DNA of 64,000 nt from Mangrovimonas xylaniphaga (lineage in GTDB: Bacteria; Bacteroidota; Bacteroidia; Flavobacteriales; Flavobacteriaceae). Both the position numbers and the translations under genes were made by a program. The notes beneath the pieces are model-generated. The model did not search any database, was not told the origin of the DNA, and saw only the letters and a list, made by a program, of their open reading frames with translations. The stretch lies in assembly GCF_001280435.1 (NCBI RefSeq), contig NZ_LBIP01000013.1, positions 930,001 to 994,000 on the forward strand, read 5' to 3'. Below are positions 27,125-38,081 of this stretch, piece after piece; the stretch's first letter is position 1, and every line of letters starts with the position of its first letter.

Positions 27125-27694
27125 ATGACAAACCCACAAATAAAACAGCTATCCACCGAAGCTTCAGAATCTATATTAAACACCTTGCAACAACGCTTTG
27201 AAGCGAATAAGCATCGTCACAACAATTTGGAATGGCAACATATAGCGTCTAAACTTCAAGACAGCCCTAGCAAGTTGTGGTCTTTGTTCCAAATGGAAGA
27301 AACAGGTGGCGAACCCGATGTGATTGATTACGATTCCTCTGCAGATACCTACCTGTTTGTGGATTGCGCTCCCGAAAGTCCTAAAGGTAGACGAAGTGCC
27401 TGCTATGACAAAGCGGCCCAAGAATCGCGTAAAAAGTTCAAACCCGAATACAACGTCCAAGATCTTGCTGCGGATATGGGCATTGAATTGCTCAACGAAA
27501 CCCAATACCGACACCTACAAACCTTAGGCCATTTTGATGCCAAAACCTCCAGTTGGATTGTTACACCCGAAAACATCAGAAAATTAGGTGGCGCCCTCTT
27601 TGCCGATTACAGGTACGATACCATTTTTGTATACCACAATGGTGCCGAAAGCTACTATGCCTCCCGTGGTTTTAGAGGCTGCCTTCACGTTTAG
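27125..27694 (+). CDS. DUF4256 domain protein
   Basis: The 189-residue protein matches DUF4256 over its full length: LQQRFEANKHRHNNLEWQHI, TGGEPDVIDYD, DCAPESPKGRRSACYD, MGIELLNETQYRHLQTLG, and the terminal FVYHNGAESYYASRGFRGCL. Family function is unknown. The conserved Asp, Glu, Arg and Tyr residues suggest an enzyme, but no known catalytic pattern is evident. There is no signal peptide, so it is cytosolic. The ATG at 27125 is clear. It stands alone. Confidence 0.9.
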   Translation: MTNPQIKQLSTEASESILNTLQQRFEANKHRHNNLEWQHIASKLQDSPSKLWSLFQMEETGGEPDVIDYDSSADTYLFVDCAPESPKGRRSACYDKAAQESRKKFKPEYNVQDLAADMGIELLNETQYRHLQTLGHFDAKTSSWIVTPENIRKLGGALFADYRYDTIFVYHNGAESYYASRGFRGCLHV

Positions 27695-27730
27695 ACATCT
27701 TTACATTAGCTATTCGCTTTGCTGAAAACG

Positions 27731-27793
27731 CTTTCAATGTTAAGAAATAGCCAATAAGTTGTTAAGTGCTTTTGTTGGCACAAACATTGAAAG
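27731..27793 (+). promoter_or_regulatory. Nested inverted repeat in the 5' leader of the beta-barrel gene
   Basis: CTTTCAATGTT (27731-27741) is the perfect complement of 27783-27793, forming an 11-bp stem. Inside it, GCCAA (27750-27754) pairs with TTGGC (27775-27779). The element ends 29 nt before the ATG and could be a structured 5' UTR or a bound operator. Confidence 0.5.
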
Positions 27794-27822
27794 AAGAAGA
27801 TTACAATCTTAAAAATTTAATT

Positions 27823-28482
27823 ATGAAAAAAGTATTGATGATCTTCACAGTATTACTCCACGGTGCTTTAAGTGCACAAGAAAGTCCACAGGACAAAGAC
27901 AACTTCCAAATAGACAAGGGTATTTGGAGCATTGAAGGGGATGTTTCCTTTAATTATGGAAAAAGTGAGAACCTCCAAAATTATATAGGAGAATCCACGG
28001 GATACGGCTTTGCCATTTCTCCTAAGGTTGGATACACCCTTAACAACAATTTAATTTTGGGCTTAGGATTTGACTACGCTCACACTTCTAGAGAGACTGA
28101 AAGGGAAGACCCCGCTGATAACTCCACAAATAAAACCGACCGCTATGGTATATTTCCATATATAAAAAAATACTTCCCTCTTAGCAAAAAATTAGCATTG
28201 CATGTTCAAGCTGAAACTAGATACACGAAATACAAACCAAGTATTGAGAATGCTTCAGCCGATATAACCACTAGCATGGAAAGCCATGAGTTGTTTATAG
28301 GCCTGCGACCTGGAATTTCCTATAGTTTATCAAAAAACATTTTAATGCAAGCAAACATAGGCGCTTTAGGATATAATTCTGGTAAATCTGAAAGAGATGG
28401 CGAGGACTACGCAAAAGGTAATTCCTTTGAATTCTCACTAAAGTCATCCAATATATATTTCGGACTTGTTTGGCTTATCTAA
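27823..28482 (+). CDS. Small outer-membrane beta-barrel protein
   Basis: The protein has 219 residues from the ATG at 27823, which begins a clear signal peptide (MKKVLMIFTVLLHGALSAQ). The frame extends 19 codons upstream to a TTG with no signal, which I rejected. The mature protein looks like an eight-strand OmpA/OmpW-type barrel: alternating strands with YGKSENLQNY, FAISPKVGYTLNNNLILGLGF and a terminal IYFGLVWLI ending in the C-terminal aromatic pattern. Ligand unknown. A nested inverted repeat lies in its leader, and a strong terminator follows at 28545. Confidence 0.83.
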   Translation: MKKVLMIFTVLLHGALSAQESPQDKDNFQIDKGIWSIEGDVSFNYGKSENLQNYIGESTGYGFAISPKVGYTLNNNLILGLGFDYAHTSRETEREDPADNSTNKTDRYGIFPYIKKYFPLSKKLALHVQAETRYTKYKPSIENASADITTSMESHELFIGLRPGISYSLSKNILMQANIGALGYNSGKSERDGEDYAKGNSFEFSLKSSNIYFGLVWLI

Positions 28483-28544
28483 AAAGCGTAAGGAATAAAC
28501 AATTGTCAAAAATTCAGAACTTAATTTATAGTACAAAGCAACAG

Positions 28545-28574
28545 AAGCCACTGCAATAATACAGTGGCTTTTTT
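28545..28574 (+). terminator. Rho-independent terminator
   Basis: AAGCCACTG pairs perfectly with CAGTGGCTT (nine bp, eight-nt loop), followed by Ts. It ends the beta-barrel gene transcript. Confidence 0.9.
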
Positions 28575-28617
28575 GTAACTTGTAATTACCATATAGAGCC
28601 CATAAAAAACTAAAAAA

Positions 28618-29115
28618 ATGGTGGATATTGAACATTTTATTACCAGTTTGGAGCACACTCCTGCAATTCTCCAAAACTTGTTGAATTATATCCCTACAGA
28701 CCTGTACAAACTTAGACGTTTAGAAAACAAATGGAGCATTCATGAGCAAGTTTGCCATTTGGTGGGAGCGCAAGCAATCCTGATGGCGCGTTTTAAAAAA
28801 TTTGAAACAGAAGAACACCCACACATTCAAAGCTACATCCCTGACGCAAAAAGACCTCATGACTATTACCTTCAACAAAACTTGGAAGCAGCCCTCGAAG
28901 CATTCCCAAGGCTAAGAAGCCAATTGGTGACAATGCTTAAAGGTTTTGATGATAGCTATTGGCAAAAAAGTGGTACCCACGATGCCTTTACGCCTTACAA
29001 TACGCAGTTGTTACTTACCCATACCTTGAATGTAGATCATGTTCATTTGTTTAGTATTGAACAATTAGGATTGACTAAACCAGGCTTGGAAGCTGAAATC
29101 ATGACACTTCCCTAA
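28618..29115 (+). CDS. DinB-family protein
   Basis: The 165-residue protein is a DinB/YfiT four-helix bundle. The helix-1 start is followed by the conserved RRLENKWSIHEQVCHLVGAQAIL, whose His can take part in the metal site. Two further His residues occur in LLLTHTLNVDHVHLFSIEQ. DinB-fold proteins are metal-dependent enzymes such as thiol transferases, with varied substrates. No specific reaction can be assigned. It is followed after 18 nt by a membrane methyltransferase-like gene, probably co-transcribed. Confidence 0.85.
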   Translation: MVDIEHFITSLEHTPAILQNLLNYIPTDLYKLRRLENKWSIHEQVCHLVGAQAILMARFKKFETEEHPHIQSYIPDAKRPHDYYLQQNLEAALEAFPRLRSQLVTMLKGFDDSYWQKSGTHDAFTPYNTQLLLTHTLNVDHVHLFSIEQLGLTKPGLEAEIMTLP

Positions 29116-29133
29116 CAAACAAAACAACCCAAA

Positions 29134-29817
29134 ATGATCAAAAGCAGCTACAACCCAATATTTAAAAGACAGTTTTGGCACTTGGCCTTTCTTTTAGGTC
29201 TATTGATGGTTTTATCGCTGCTTTTTAGCAATCTCCCCAAATTAAGCGAAGGCCAACTTTGGGGGATTTCAACAAAAACTTGGAGCCTTTTGGCTATTGC
29301 CGTCCCTATTGTGCATCAAGTATATGTACTCTTGTGCTGGCGTTTCGAACTATATTTTCAGAGTCTTTCCAAATGGTTTGGTTCTAAAGGGTTTCAACTT
29401 TACAAAATTGGCTTTGCGGTTCTTATCCTCTTGCGCCCCATAAGCTTGGTTCTTTTGGCCATCTCCAATGCCCATACTTTACATTTACCTAGGTGGCTTT
29501 CACTGTTAGGATCACTCGTCTTGTTTATTCCTGCAGCGTATTTATTCTACTCTGTAAAAACCTATTTCGGAATGGATAGAGCCTTTGGCATTGATCACTT
29601 CTACCCCGAGCTATACAAAAACACGCCCATTGTAAGCCAAGGTATTTTTAAATACACCAGCAATGGCATGTATGTTTTTGGCTTCTTTCTACTTTGGATT
29701 CCTGGTTTGCTTTGGGAGTCGAAGACGGCCTTATGGCTTGCCCTCTTCAATCATTTATACATTTGGGTACATTACTACACTACGGAGAAGCCAGACATGG
29801 TAAAAATCTATGGATAA
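29134..29817 (+). CDS. Integral membrane protein related to ICMT/PEMT methyltransferases
   Basis: The 227-residue membrane protein has about six hydrophobic segments. The C-terminal region resembles the isoprenylcysteine/phospholipid methyltransferase fold: SQGIFKYTSNGMYVFGFFLLW corresponds to the usual GxYxxxRHPxYxG SAM-site segment, and YYTTEKPDMVKIYG to the terminal E(E)xDM motif. The RHP triplet is replaced by TSN, so SAM binding may differ. It would act in the inner membrane on lipids or lipid-linked substrates. The start ATG is at 29134. Family placement is moderately certain; substrate unknown. Confidence 0.65.
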   Translation: MIKSSYNPIFKRQFWHLAFLLGLLMVLSLLFSNLPKLSEGQLWGISTKTWSLLAIAVPIVHQVYVLLCWRFELYFQSLSKWFGSKGFQLYKIGFAVLILLRPISLVLLAISNAHTLHLPRWLSLLGSLVLFIPAAYLFYSVKTYFGMDRAFGIDHFYPELYKNTPIVSQGIFKYTSNGMYVFGFFLLWIPGLLWESKTALWLALFNHLYIWVHYYTTEKPDMVKIYG

Positions 29818-29830
29818 AACCCGTTTAATA

Positions 29831-29861
29831 AAAAAAGGCCAACCCTAAGGTCAGCCTCTTT
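29831..29861. terminator. Weak terminator-like hairpin between convergent genes
   Basis: AGGC/GCCT and ACC/GGT pair around CTAA with a 2x2 internal loop, between the methyltransferase-like gene and katG. A-runs on one side and Ts on the other would suit both directions. Confidence 0.4.
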
Positions 29862-29882
29862 CATTCTAATTAAAGGAACTAT

Positions 29883-32171
<2,289 letters not shown>

Positions 32172-32190
32172 TTAATGAGATTTTACGGTG

Positions 32191-32218
32191 CAAGAATACT
32201 CCATATACCAATGGCCAA
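32191..32218 (-). promoter_or_regulatory. Probable katG promoter
   Basis: On the minus strand, TTG (32218-32216), a 17-nt spacer and TATTCTTG (32198-32191) match the Bacteroidota consensus except for one base. The leader would be about 29 nt. I found no clear OxyR-type repeat around it. Confidence 0.45.
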
Positions 32219-32409
32219 CACTATAAGTACCATCAATAGTTTTTATTTTACCATCATTAAAATCAATACAGATTCACCATTTTAAATAAGAACCTTAAGC
32301 CCTTATAGTTAGAAAGCCCTTACAAAGGGGTTTCTTTACGAAATACCTGCTTATTCCAAAAAAAGATTAGTTTTACAACCATCATGATTTTAAAACACAT
32401 AAGTTATTT

Positions 32410-34239
32410 ATGAAAACTTTACGATTAACCCTTGCTTCCCTAGCCATGATAAGTCTTGTGGGCTGTGGAGAAGACAAAGCGCAAAAAGATAAAACGGAGT
32501 TCACAGTAGATCTCATTAAAGAGAATTCAGATAAAGCCAATGCCTTTTTTGATAAAAGTTTCGATCTTGGCCTTGATCGCTCCCCAATGGAACAAAGTTA
32601 TTTGGGCATAAAAAAAGACTACGATAAATGGGATGATATTTCTCCAGAACATTTGGATGAATCTCTGGAAATTGCCAAAACAGAATTGCAATACGCCAAA
32701 GATTCCATTGATCCCAAAGCTTTAGATACCCAAACAAAACTGAGCTATAAATTATTTGTTGAAGGCTTGGAGCATAACATTGCAGATTACAAATGGCGTT
32801 TTTACAACTATCCTGTCAACCAAATGCATGGGATGCACTCAGAAATACCATCATTCTTAATTAACATTCACACAGTAGCAGATTCCAGTGATGCAGTTGC
32901 CTACATTTCCAGACTGAAAGGGGTTGAACCCTTATTTGACCAATTGATTAAGAATTTGGAAATTCGTGAAACCAACGGTATTGTAACTCCAAAATTTGTA
33001 TTCCCAAGAGTCATTGAAGACTGCAAAAATATTATCAAAGGTGCTCCTTTTGATACAGGTTCGCCTTCTACCCTTCTTAATGATTTTGAAACCAAAGTAA
33101 ATGCCTTGACTATTGCTGACACCAATAAAGCAGCTTTGATCAATGATGCAGAAGAAGCATTAAAAACCAGCGTAAAACCAGGCTATGATAAACTCATCGC
33201 ATTTTTGGAATCCCAAGCTACCAGAGCTACTACAGATGACGGTTGTTGGAAATTCCCTGAAGGCGAAGCATTTTACCAAAACCGTTTACAACGCATTACC
33301 ACCACCAATCTAACTGCTGATGAAATCCATGAAATAGGATTGAAAGAAGTGGCTCGTATTCATGGTGAGATGAAGGAAATCATGAAAGAGGTAAACTTTG
33401 AAGGCAGCTTACAGGACTTCTTTAAATTCTTAAAAGAAGACGAGCAGTTTTACTATCCAAATACCGAAGAAGGCAAAGCGGAATATATTGCTAAAGCTAC
33501 GGACATCATCAACACGATGCGCGGACGTTTGGATGATATTTTTATTACCAAACCTAAAGCTGAAATCCAAGTAAAACGCGTAGAAGCCTTTCGTGAAAAC
33601 TCAGCTGGAAAAGCTTTTTACAATTCAGGAACCCCAGACGGGTCACGTCCTGGAACTTACTATGCCAATCTAGCCAACACCAAAAACATGCCTAAATTTG
33701 AAATGGAGGCCTTAGCGTATCACGAAGGTATTCCTGGTCACCATATGGACAGAAGCATTGCTCAAGAGCTAACCGGGATTCCTAAATTCAGAAAATTTGG
33801 AAGCTACACCGCTTATGTTGAAGGTTGGGGACTTTACAGTGAGTTCATCCCTAAAGAAATGGGCTTCTATGAAGATCCTTACTCTAACTATGGGCGTTTG
33901 GCCATGGAACTTTGGAGAGCCTGCCGCTTAGTTGTCGATACAGGAATCCATGCAAAAAAATGGACTAGACAAGAAGGTATCGATTATTATATGACCAATA
34001 CTTCTGGTAGCGACCGCGAATGTGTGCGTATGGTAGAGCGCCATATTGTGATGCCAGGACAGGCTACGGCCTACAAAATTGGAATGCTCAAGATTTTGGA
34101 ATTGCGTAAGATGGCCAAGGAAAAATTGGGAGATAAGTTCGATCTTAGAGAATTCCATGAAGTGGTATTGACCAATGGAGCCGTTCCTTTAAGCGTGTTG
34201 GAAGATTTGGTTAACGAATGGATTGCCTCCAAAGAATAA
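32410..34239 (+). CDS. DUF885 family lipoprotein, putative zinc peptidase
   Basis: The 609-residue protein starts with a lipoprotein signal (LASLAMISLVGCGED; Cys near residue 20). The body matches DUF885, whose hallmark is the zinc-binding motif HEGIPGHH at about residues 437-444. The downstream YVEGWGLYSEF supplies the third ligand Glu. Family members are predicted metallopeptidases related to M3/M32 folds. It probably degrades peptides in the periplasm. It is a single gene with a strong bidirectional terminator after it. Confidence 0.9.
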   Translation: MKTLRLTLASLAMISLVGCGEDKAQKDKTEFTVDLIKENSDKANAFFDKSFDLGLDRSPMEQSYLGIKKDYDKWDDISPEHLDESLEIAKTELQYAKDSIDPKALDTQTKLSYKLFVEGLEHNIADYKWRFYNYPVNQMHGMHSEIPSFLINIHTVADSSDAVAYISRLKGVEPLFDQLIKNLEIRETNGIVTPKFVFPRVIEDCKNIIKGAPFDTGSPSTLLNDFETKVNALTIADTNKAALINDAEEALKTSVKPGYDKLIAFLESQATRATTDDGCWKFPEGEAFYQNRLQRITTTNLTADEIHEIGLKEVARIHGEMKEIMKEVNFEGSLQDFFKFLKEDEQFYYPNTEEGKAEYIAKATDIINTMRGRLDDIFITKPKAEIQVKRVEAFRENSAGKAFYNSGTPDGSRPGTYYANLANTKNMPKFEMEALAYHEGIPGHHMDRSIAQELTGIPKFRKFGSYTAYVEGWGLYSEFIPKEMGFYEDPYSNYGRLAMELWRACRLVVDTGIHAKKWTRQEGIDYYMTNTSGSDRECVRMVERHIVMPGQATAYKIGMLKILELRKMAKEKLGDKFDLREFHEVVLTNGAVPLSVLEDLVNEWIASKE

Positions 34240-34261
34240 TCAAAAAACAATAATCCTAGAT

Positions 34262-34294
34262 AAAAAAAGCCGAGATGTAATTGTCTCGGCTTTT
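34262..34294. terminator. Bidirectional Rho-independent terminator
   Basis: AGCCGAGA pairs with TCTCGGCT, flanked by an A-run and a T-run. It lies between the convergent DUF885 gene and the peroxiredoxin pseudogene and can serve both. Confidence 0.88.
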
Positions 34295-34300
34295 GCATTT

Positions 34301-34896
34301 TTATTCCTCTTTTAAAGTTTCCAAAACAGCTAGCAATAAGGGCGTACTTAACCGCACCTTATAATTAGGATTGATATATTCAAACAGAATATTGCCGGAA
34401 GTATTCAACACAAAAACAGAAGGCACGGGCAAAATATTTGTAGCGTCCAATTTGGTTTTATTGGCGATGTACATTTTTGTCATGTCAGGAGTTTCAAACC
34501 CAATACCAAGCTCTTGTATTAATTTGGCCTCAGGATCGGCATACACTTGGTAATTCATGGCATGCGTAAAAACTGTCGGCTTCAAATATTTGAAATGATC
34601 TGGGCTTATTGCAATTATTTGGTAACCCAAATCCAAAATTTCTTGTTCTGCCTCAGCCAAAGCCCCAGCTGAGTATTACAATAAGGACACCAGCCTCCTC
34701 TATAAAATACCAGAACCGTTGGCTTTTCCTTTATCAAATTTTGCAGAGACACTTCATCTCCATTAAGATCCAAAACCTTGGCTTTTGGAATGGTTTCCCC
34801 TACAAGTAAAGGACTAACATCTTCTGCTTGTTTAGGAATTTGTGACTGAAGCATTAAGGTAAAACAGCAAAATAGAATGAGTAATTTGGAAGTCAT
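34301..34896 (-). pseudogene. Peroxiredoxin-like (AhpC/TSA) protein split by a -1 frameshift
   Basis: Two overlapping frames carry the two halves of one protein. The upstream part (34615-34896) has a signal peptide and the active site YRGGWCPYCNTQLG. The downstream part (34301-34660) continues as LAEAEQEILDLGYQIIAISPD and ends VFVLNTSGNILFEYINP. Joined, they make a normal thiol peroxidase-like protein of about 198 residues. The break is at the G4 run on the coding strand (34663-34666), where one missing G would restore the frame between QLG and ALAEAEQ. This is either a recent inactivating deletion or a sequencing error. The gene is otherwise intact. Confidence 0.85.
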
Positions 34897-35000
34897 GTGT
34901 TATTTCAATTTAGTTTATAGGTGTATTATTACAATTTCTACCTTTGGTCTTGGCAATGACCTACGCCTTACATTTAGCAACAATTTAGCTATTTAATTGT

Positions 35001-35030
35001 TTGAAATTCGTGGTATAATGGATATTTTTG
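35001..35030 (+). promoter_or_regulatory. Promoter of the purine nucleoside phosphorylase gene
   Basis: TTG (35001-35003), a 19-nt spacer and TATTTTTG (35023-35030) match the Bacteroidota consensus exactly. This decides the start: a TTG codon at 35028 is inside the -7 box, so translation must begin at the ATG at 35052. Confidence 0.8.
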
Positions 35031-35051
35031 AAAGTAATAAACGTACTGCAC

Positions 35052-35864
35052 ATGATTAACTACATCACTGAAACCGTTGAGTATTTAAAGGAAAAAGGAT
35101 TTGACGCTCCCGAAGTGGGTATCATCTTAGGAACTGGCTTGGGCTCCTTAGTTGACGATGTCACCATTTTAAAGGAAGTCAGCTATAACCACATCCCTAA
35201 TTTTCCCACCGCCACGGTTGAATTCCATAAAGGAAAATTGATTTATGGAGAACTGGAAGGCAAAAAAGTAGTGATCATGCAGGGGCGTTTTCACTTTTAC
35301 GAAGGCTATTCGTTACAGGACGTTACGTACCCGGTACGCATCATGGAGAAACTGGGCATCCACACCCTTTTAGTTTCTAATGCTTCAGGTGCCATCAATC
35401 TTGAATTTAAGAAAGGTGAATTGATGCTTATCACTGACCACATTAACTTGTTGGGAAATTCTCCATTGGCTTTTAAAGGAGTGTCTCAATTAGGAGAACG
35501 TTTTGCCGATATGAGTCAGCCCTATGATGACGAATTGAACAATACCCTTAGAGCATTGGCACAACAACATAACATTAAATTGAACGAAGGTGTTTATGCG
35601 AGTGTATTGGGACCTCAATTAGAAACCAAGGCCGAATATCGTATGTTGAAGATTTTAGGAGCCGATGCTGTTGGTATGAGTACCGTTCCTGAAATTATTG
35701 TGGCCAACCATTTAAAATTACGTGCGGTGGCTATTTCTGTCTTGACCGATGAAGGTGATCCGGACAATCTACAGCCTGTGAATATTGATGATATAATTGC
35801 CACAGCCGCTTTGGCCGAGCCCAATTTAATTGTCCTTACCAAGGCTTTTATAGCTTCTCTTTAG
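35052..35864 (+). CDS. Purine nucleoside phosphorylase
   Basis: The protein has 270 residues from the ATG at 35052. It is a trimeric (PNP class I) type: GIILGTGLGSLVDDV phosphate loop, FPTATVEFHKGKLI, VVIMQGRFHFYEGYS, LVSNASGAINLEFKKGELMLITDHINLLG, and GTSTVPE-like VGMSTVPEIIVANH. The base-contacting residues are LETKAEYRMLKILGAD. It cleaves inosine and guanosine with phosphate in purine salvage. A consensus promoter is directly upstream. An alpha/beta hydrolase gene follows after 10 nt. Confidence 0.95.
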   Translation: MINYITETVEYLKEKGFDAPEVGIILGTGLGSLVDDVTILKEVSYNHIPNFPTATVEFHKGKLIYGELEGKKVVIMQGRFHFYEGYSLQDVTYPVRIMEKLGIHTLLVSNASGAINLEFKKGELMLITDHINLLGNSPLAFKGVSQLGERFADMSQPYDDELNNTLRALAQQHNIKLNEGVYASVLGPQLETKAEYRMLKILGADAVGMSTVPEIIVANHLKLRAVAISVLTDEGDPDNLQPVNIDDIIATAALAEPNLIVLTKAFIASL

Positions 35865-35874
35865 TTCTCTTAGA

Positions 35875-36696
35875 TTGAAAATAAATCCAAAGAAAATACT
35901 CAGGCGATTTCTACGCATCCTTCTGGGGCTGGTAATATTATATTTTGCCACTTTGACCTTTTTATACTTTAAACAAGAACGATTTTTCTTCAATCCCAAA
36001 CTTTTGGACAAGGCCTATGCCTTTCAGTTCAAACAACCTTTTGAAGAGTTCAATATTGAAGTGGAAGACCATATTTCTTTGAACGCAGTCCTGTTTAAAA
36101 CCCACAATCCAAAAGGTGTTATTTTGTATCTGCACGGCAATGCCGGAGCTATCCATGATTGGGGAAAACGGGCACCACTTTACTTAGGTAATGGTTACGA
36201 CATTCTCTTTGTGGATTATCGAGGCTATGGAAAAAGTGATGGGGAATACACTAACAGCGACCAACTTTTCAACGATGTGCAAAAGGTCTACGACTTTACC
36301 AAAACACATTATTCTGAAGATAACATTGTAGTATTGGGCTTTTCTTTGGGCTCTGGCCTAGCGGCTTACCTAGCCGCCAATAACCATCCAAAAATGCTCA
36401 TCTTAAATGCTCCCTATTACTCTTGGCAAACCTTGATCACGGAAGAAATTGCACCACCCGTGCCAAAGTTTCTATTGAAATATGACATCCCAACCTATCA
36501 ATTCATCAAGGATATTAAGTGCCCAATCTATATGTTCCATGGTACTAAAGATTTCTTGATTAAGACTGAAACGAATTCTCAAAAATTACAGCAACTCAAC
36601 CCCAACAACATTGAGTTAACCCTTATACAAGAAGCCTCTCACAATAGCATTCACATTTCTAAACAGTACTACGACGCGCTAAAAAAGATCCTTTAG
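35875..36696 (+). CDS. Alpha/beta hydrolase, membrane-anchored
   Basis: The 273-residue protein has one membrane segment at about residues 13-31. The hydrolase fold shows the oxyanion motif YLHGNAGAIHDW, the nucleophile elbow GFSLGS (Ser about residue 161), a catalytic Asp in HGTKDFLI and His in EASHNSIHI. It resembles BEM46/YfhR-like serine hydrolases. The start is TTG at 35875, 10 nt after the phosphorylase stop. There is no ATG before the membrane segment. It ends overlapping the convergent RMD1-family gene by four nt. Confidence 0.9.
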   Translation: MKINPKKILRRFLRILLGLVILYFATLTFLYFKQERFFFNPKLLDKAYAFQFKQPFEEFNIEVEDHISLNAVLFKTHNPKGVILYLHGNAGAIHDWGKRAPLYLGNGYDILFVDYRGYGKSDGEYTNSDQLFNDVQKVYDFTKTHYSEDNIVVLGFSLGSGLAAYLAANNHPKMLILNAPYYSWQTLITEEIAPPVPKFLLKYDIPTYQFIKDIKCPIYMFHGTKDFLIKTETNSQKLQQLNPNNIELTLIQEASHNSIHISKQYYDALKKIL

Positions 36697-37472
36697 AGGA
36701 TTAATTTGGCGATAAACAAATCAACCACTTCTATTACAATAAGAATGATGATGATCCACTCCAACCTACTGCTTTCATTGTGGTCCATGATATCTTTGAA
36801 AAGCTCCAAATTTTCTTTGATGATTTCAATGCGGTCGTGAATAAGGTTATAGCGATCCTTTAAATCGAAGGATTGTTTTAAGTCGTAGTTAAGTTTGTTG
36901 AGCTGTTCGTTTTCCCAGGTTATTATGGGTGCATCAAAAATATAGAGGTTTTCGGAAATCCTGTTTTTAATATTCAGTACCTTCCCGATAAAGCGTTTCA
37001 ATTTGTTACCGGAAATATCCAATTTACCATTGGTTTCCAAATATTGGGTATGCCTATTGGTTTCAATAAGCAATTCTTCGGTAATTTCAGAATAACGGTT
37101 TAAAGCCACAGATTGTGAAGCATTGAGCATGACCAACCGAACCATTTCACTATTGATCTCTGGAAGTATTACCTGTTCAAATTCCACCTTCAAAATTCCA
37201 GATTGGATGACCACTTCAACTTCTTCAGAGATTCTATCATCCATGAAATCCCTACAGAAAGGTTTGATCTTCTCCAAAGCATCTTCAATTTCCTGTGAAG
37301 ACATATTGAAAAAACTCACCATGCCATATTGGAAAATATAAAAGAATTTCGTTTCGGCAACACGATAGAATAGTTCATCGCTGTCTGAAAACAACAGTCG
37401 CCAACCCAACCTATTCCTACACTCCCTAATCTGAATAGCCGCGGCTATTTGGTAGGCAATTACAGTATACAT
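36693..37472 (-). CDS. RMD1/YagE (DUF155) family protein
   Basis: The 259-residue protein matches the DUF155/RMD1 family: N-terminal VIAYQIAAAIQIRECR, FFYIFQYGMVSFFNMSSQEIEDAL, the helical SQSVALNRYSEITEELL, and LNYDLKQSFDLKDRYNLIHDRIEIIKENLELFKDIMDHNESSRLEWIIIILI with a C-terminal membrane helix. In yeast, related proteins (RMD1, RMD8, SIF3/Rmd9-like) are linked to membrane organelles. Bacterial function is unknown. It overlaps the VOC gene's last base and is probably translated with it. Confidence 0.85.
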   Translation of the reverse strand: MYTVIAYQIAAAIQIRECRNRLGWRLLFSDSDELFYRVAETKFFYIFQYGMVSFFNMSSQEIEDALEKIKPFCRDFMDDRISEEVEVVIQSGILKVEFEQVILPEINSEMVRLVMLNASQSVALNRYSEITEELLIETNRHTQYLETNGKLDISGNKLKRFIGKVLNIKNRISENLYIFDAPIITWENEQLNKLNYDLKQSFDLKDRYNLIHDRIEIIKENLELFKDIMDHNESSRLEWIIIILIVIEVVDLFIAKLIL

Positions 37473-37885
37473 TAGTATTTAAAAATTTCGTCTGGATTTG
37501 TAAAACATTTAAACTCTACAGTGTAATCATTGGGATCCTTTATAAAAAAGGATTGGTGCTCACCTGATTTCCCAGAGAGAAAATCTAGTTCGGATTGTAG
37601 CAGCTCCTCCTTTTGACTTAATTTTTGAAACAACACTTTCCATGATCGGCGATCTAATATCACTCCAAAATGAAACGAAGGCAATATCTGCCCTCCGAAA
37701 CTGTAGTTTTTGAAATCAAAATTGAAGGGGCCACTTTTGGTAAAGGTAATTTGGTGCCCAAACAAATCGATATCTACCCAATTCTGGGAAGAACGCCCAG
37801 CTTTGGCGCCCAATACGTCTGTATAAAACGCTTTGGTTTTACTAATACTCAAACAGGGCAATGAGAGGTGAAATTGAGTTTCCAT
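37472..37885 (-). CDS. VOC-family (glyoxalase-fold) protein
   Basis: The 137-residue protein has the betaalphabetabetabeta VOC fold: HLSLPCLSISKTKAFYTDVLGAKAGRSSQNWVDIDLFGHQITF and the second half SFFIKDPNDYTVEFKCF. Metal ligands are visible at His, with Glu at the end (VEFK). Such proteins include dioxygenases, glyoxalases and antibiotic-resistance enzymes. No substrate is inferable. It overlaps RMD1 by one nt. A strong terminator of the polyamine operon lies upstream at 37991-38022. Confidence 0.87.
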   Translation of the reverse strand: METQFHLSLPCLSISKTKAFYTDVLGAKAGRSSQNWVDIDLFGHQITFTKSGPFNFDFKNYSFGGQILPSFHFGVILDRRSWKVLFQKLSQKEELLQSELDFLSGKSGEHQSFFIKDPNDYTVEFKCFTNPDEIFKY

Positions 37886-37990
37886 AGGCCATTGATTTAT
37901 ATAAATTTAGAGTATTTTTTGACACACAGTACAGTTGGCAACAAAAAATAGACCTTTGAAAACACAAAAAAAATCTGTAAAACTTGAGAG

Positions 37991-38022
37991 AAAAAAAGCT
38001 GCTCAAATTGAGCAGCTTTTTC
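37991..38022. terminator. Strong terminator ending the polyamine operon
   Basis: AAGCTGCTCAA and TTGAGCAGCTT form a near-perfect stem (loop about three nt) with A- and T-runs at the ends, so it works on both strands. It lies 60 nt past the last gene of the minus-strand polyamine operon. Confidence 0.93.
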
Positions 38023-38081
38023 TGTATTTTGAAATATTCCACCTTTTTGAAAGACATATTTCACAGATGAATTATGACGTT

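Noticed and set aside
35028-35051. Extension of the purine nucleoside phosphorylase start to TTG at 35028
   Set aside because: This codon overlaps the last bases of a consensus -7 box (35023-35030), so it would not be in the transcript. The ATG at 35052 fits the family N-terminus.
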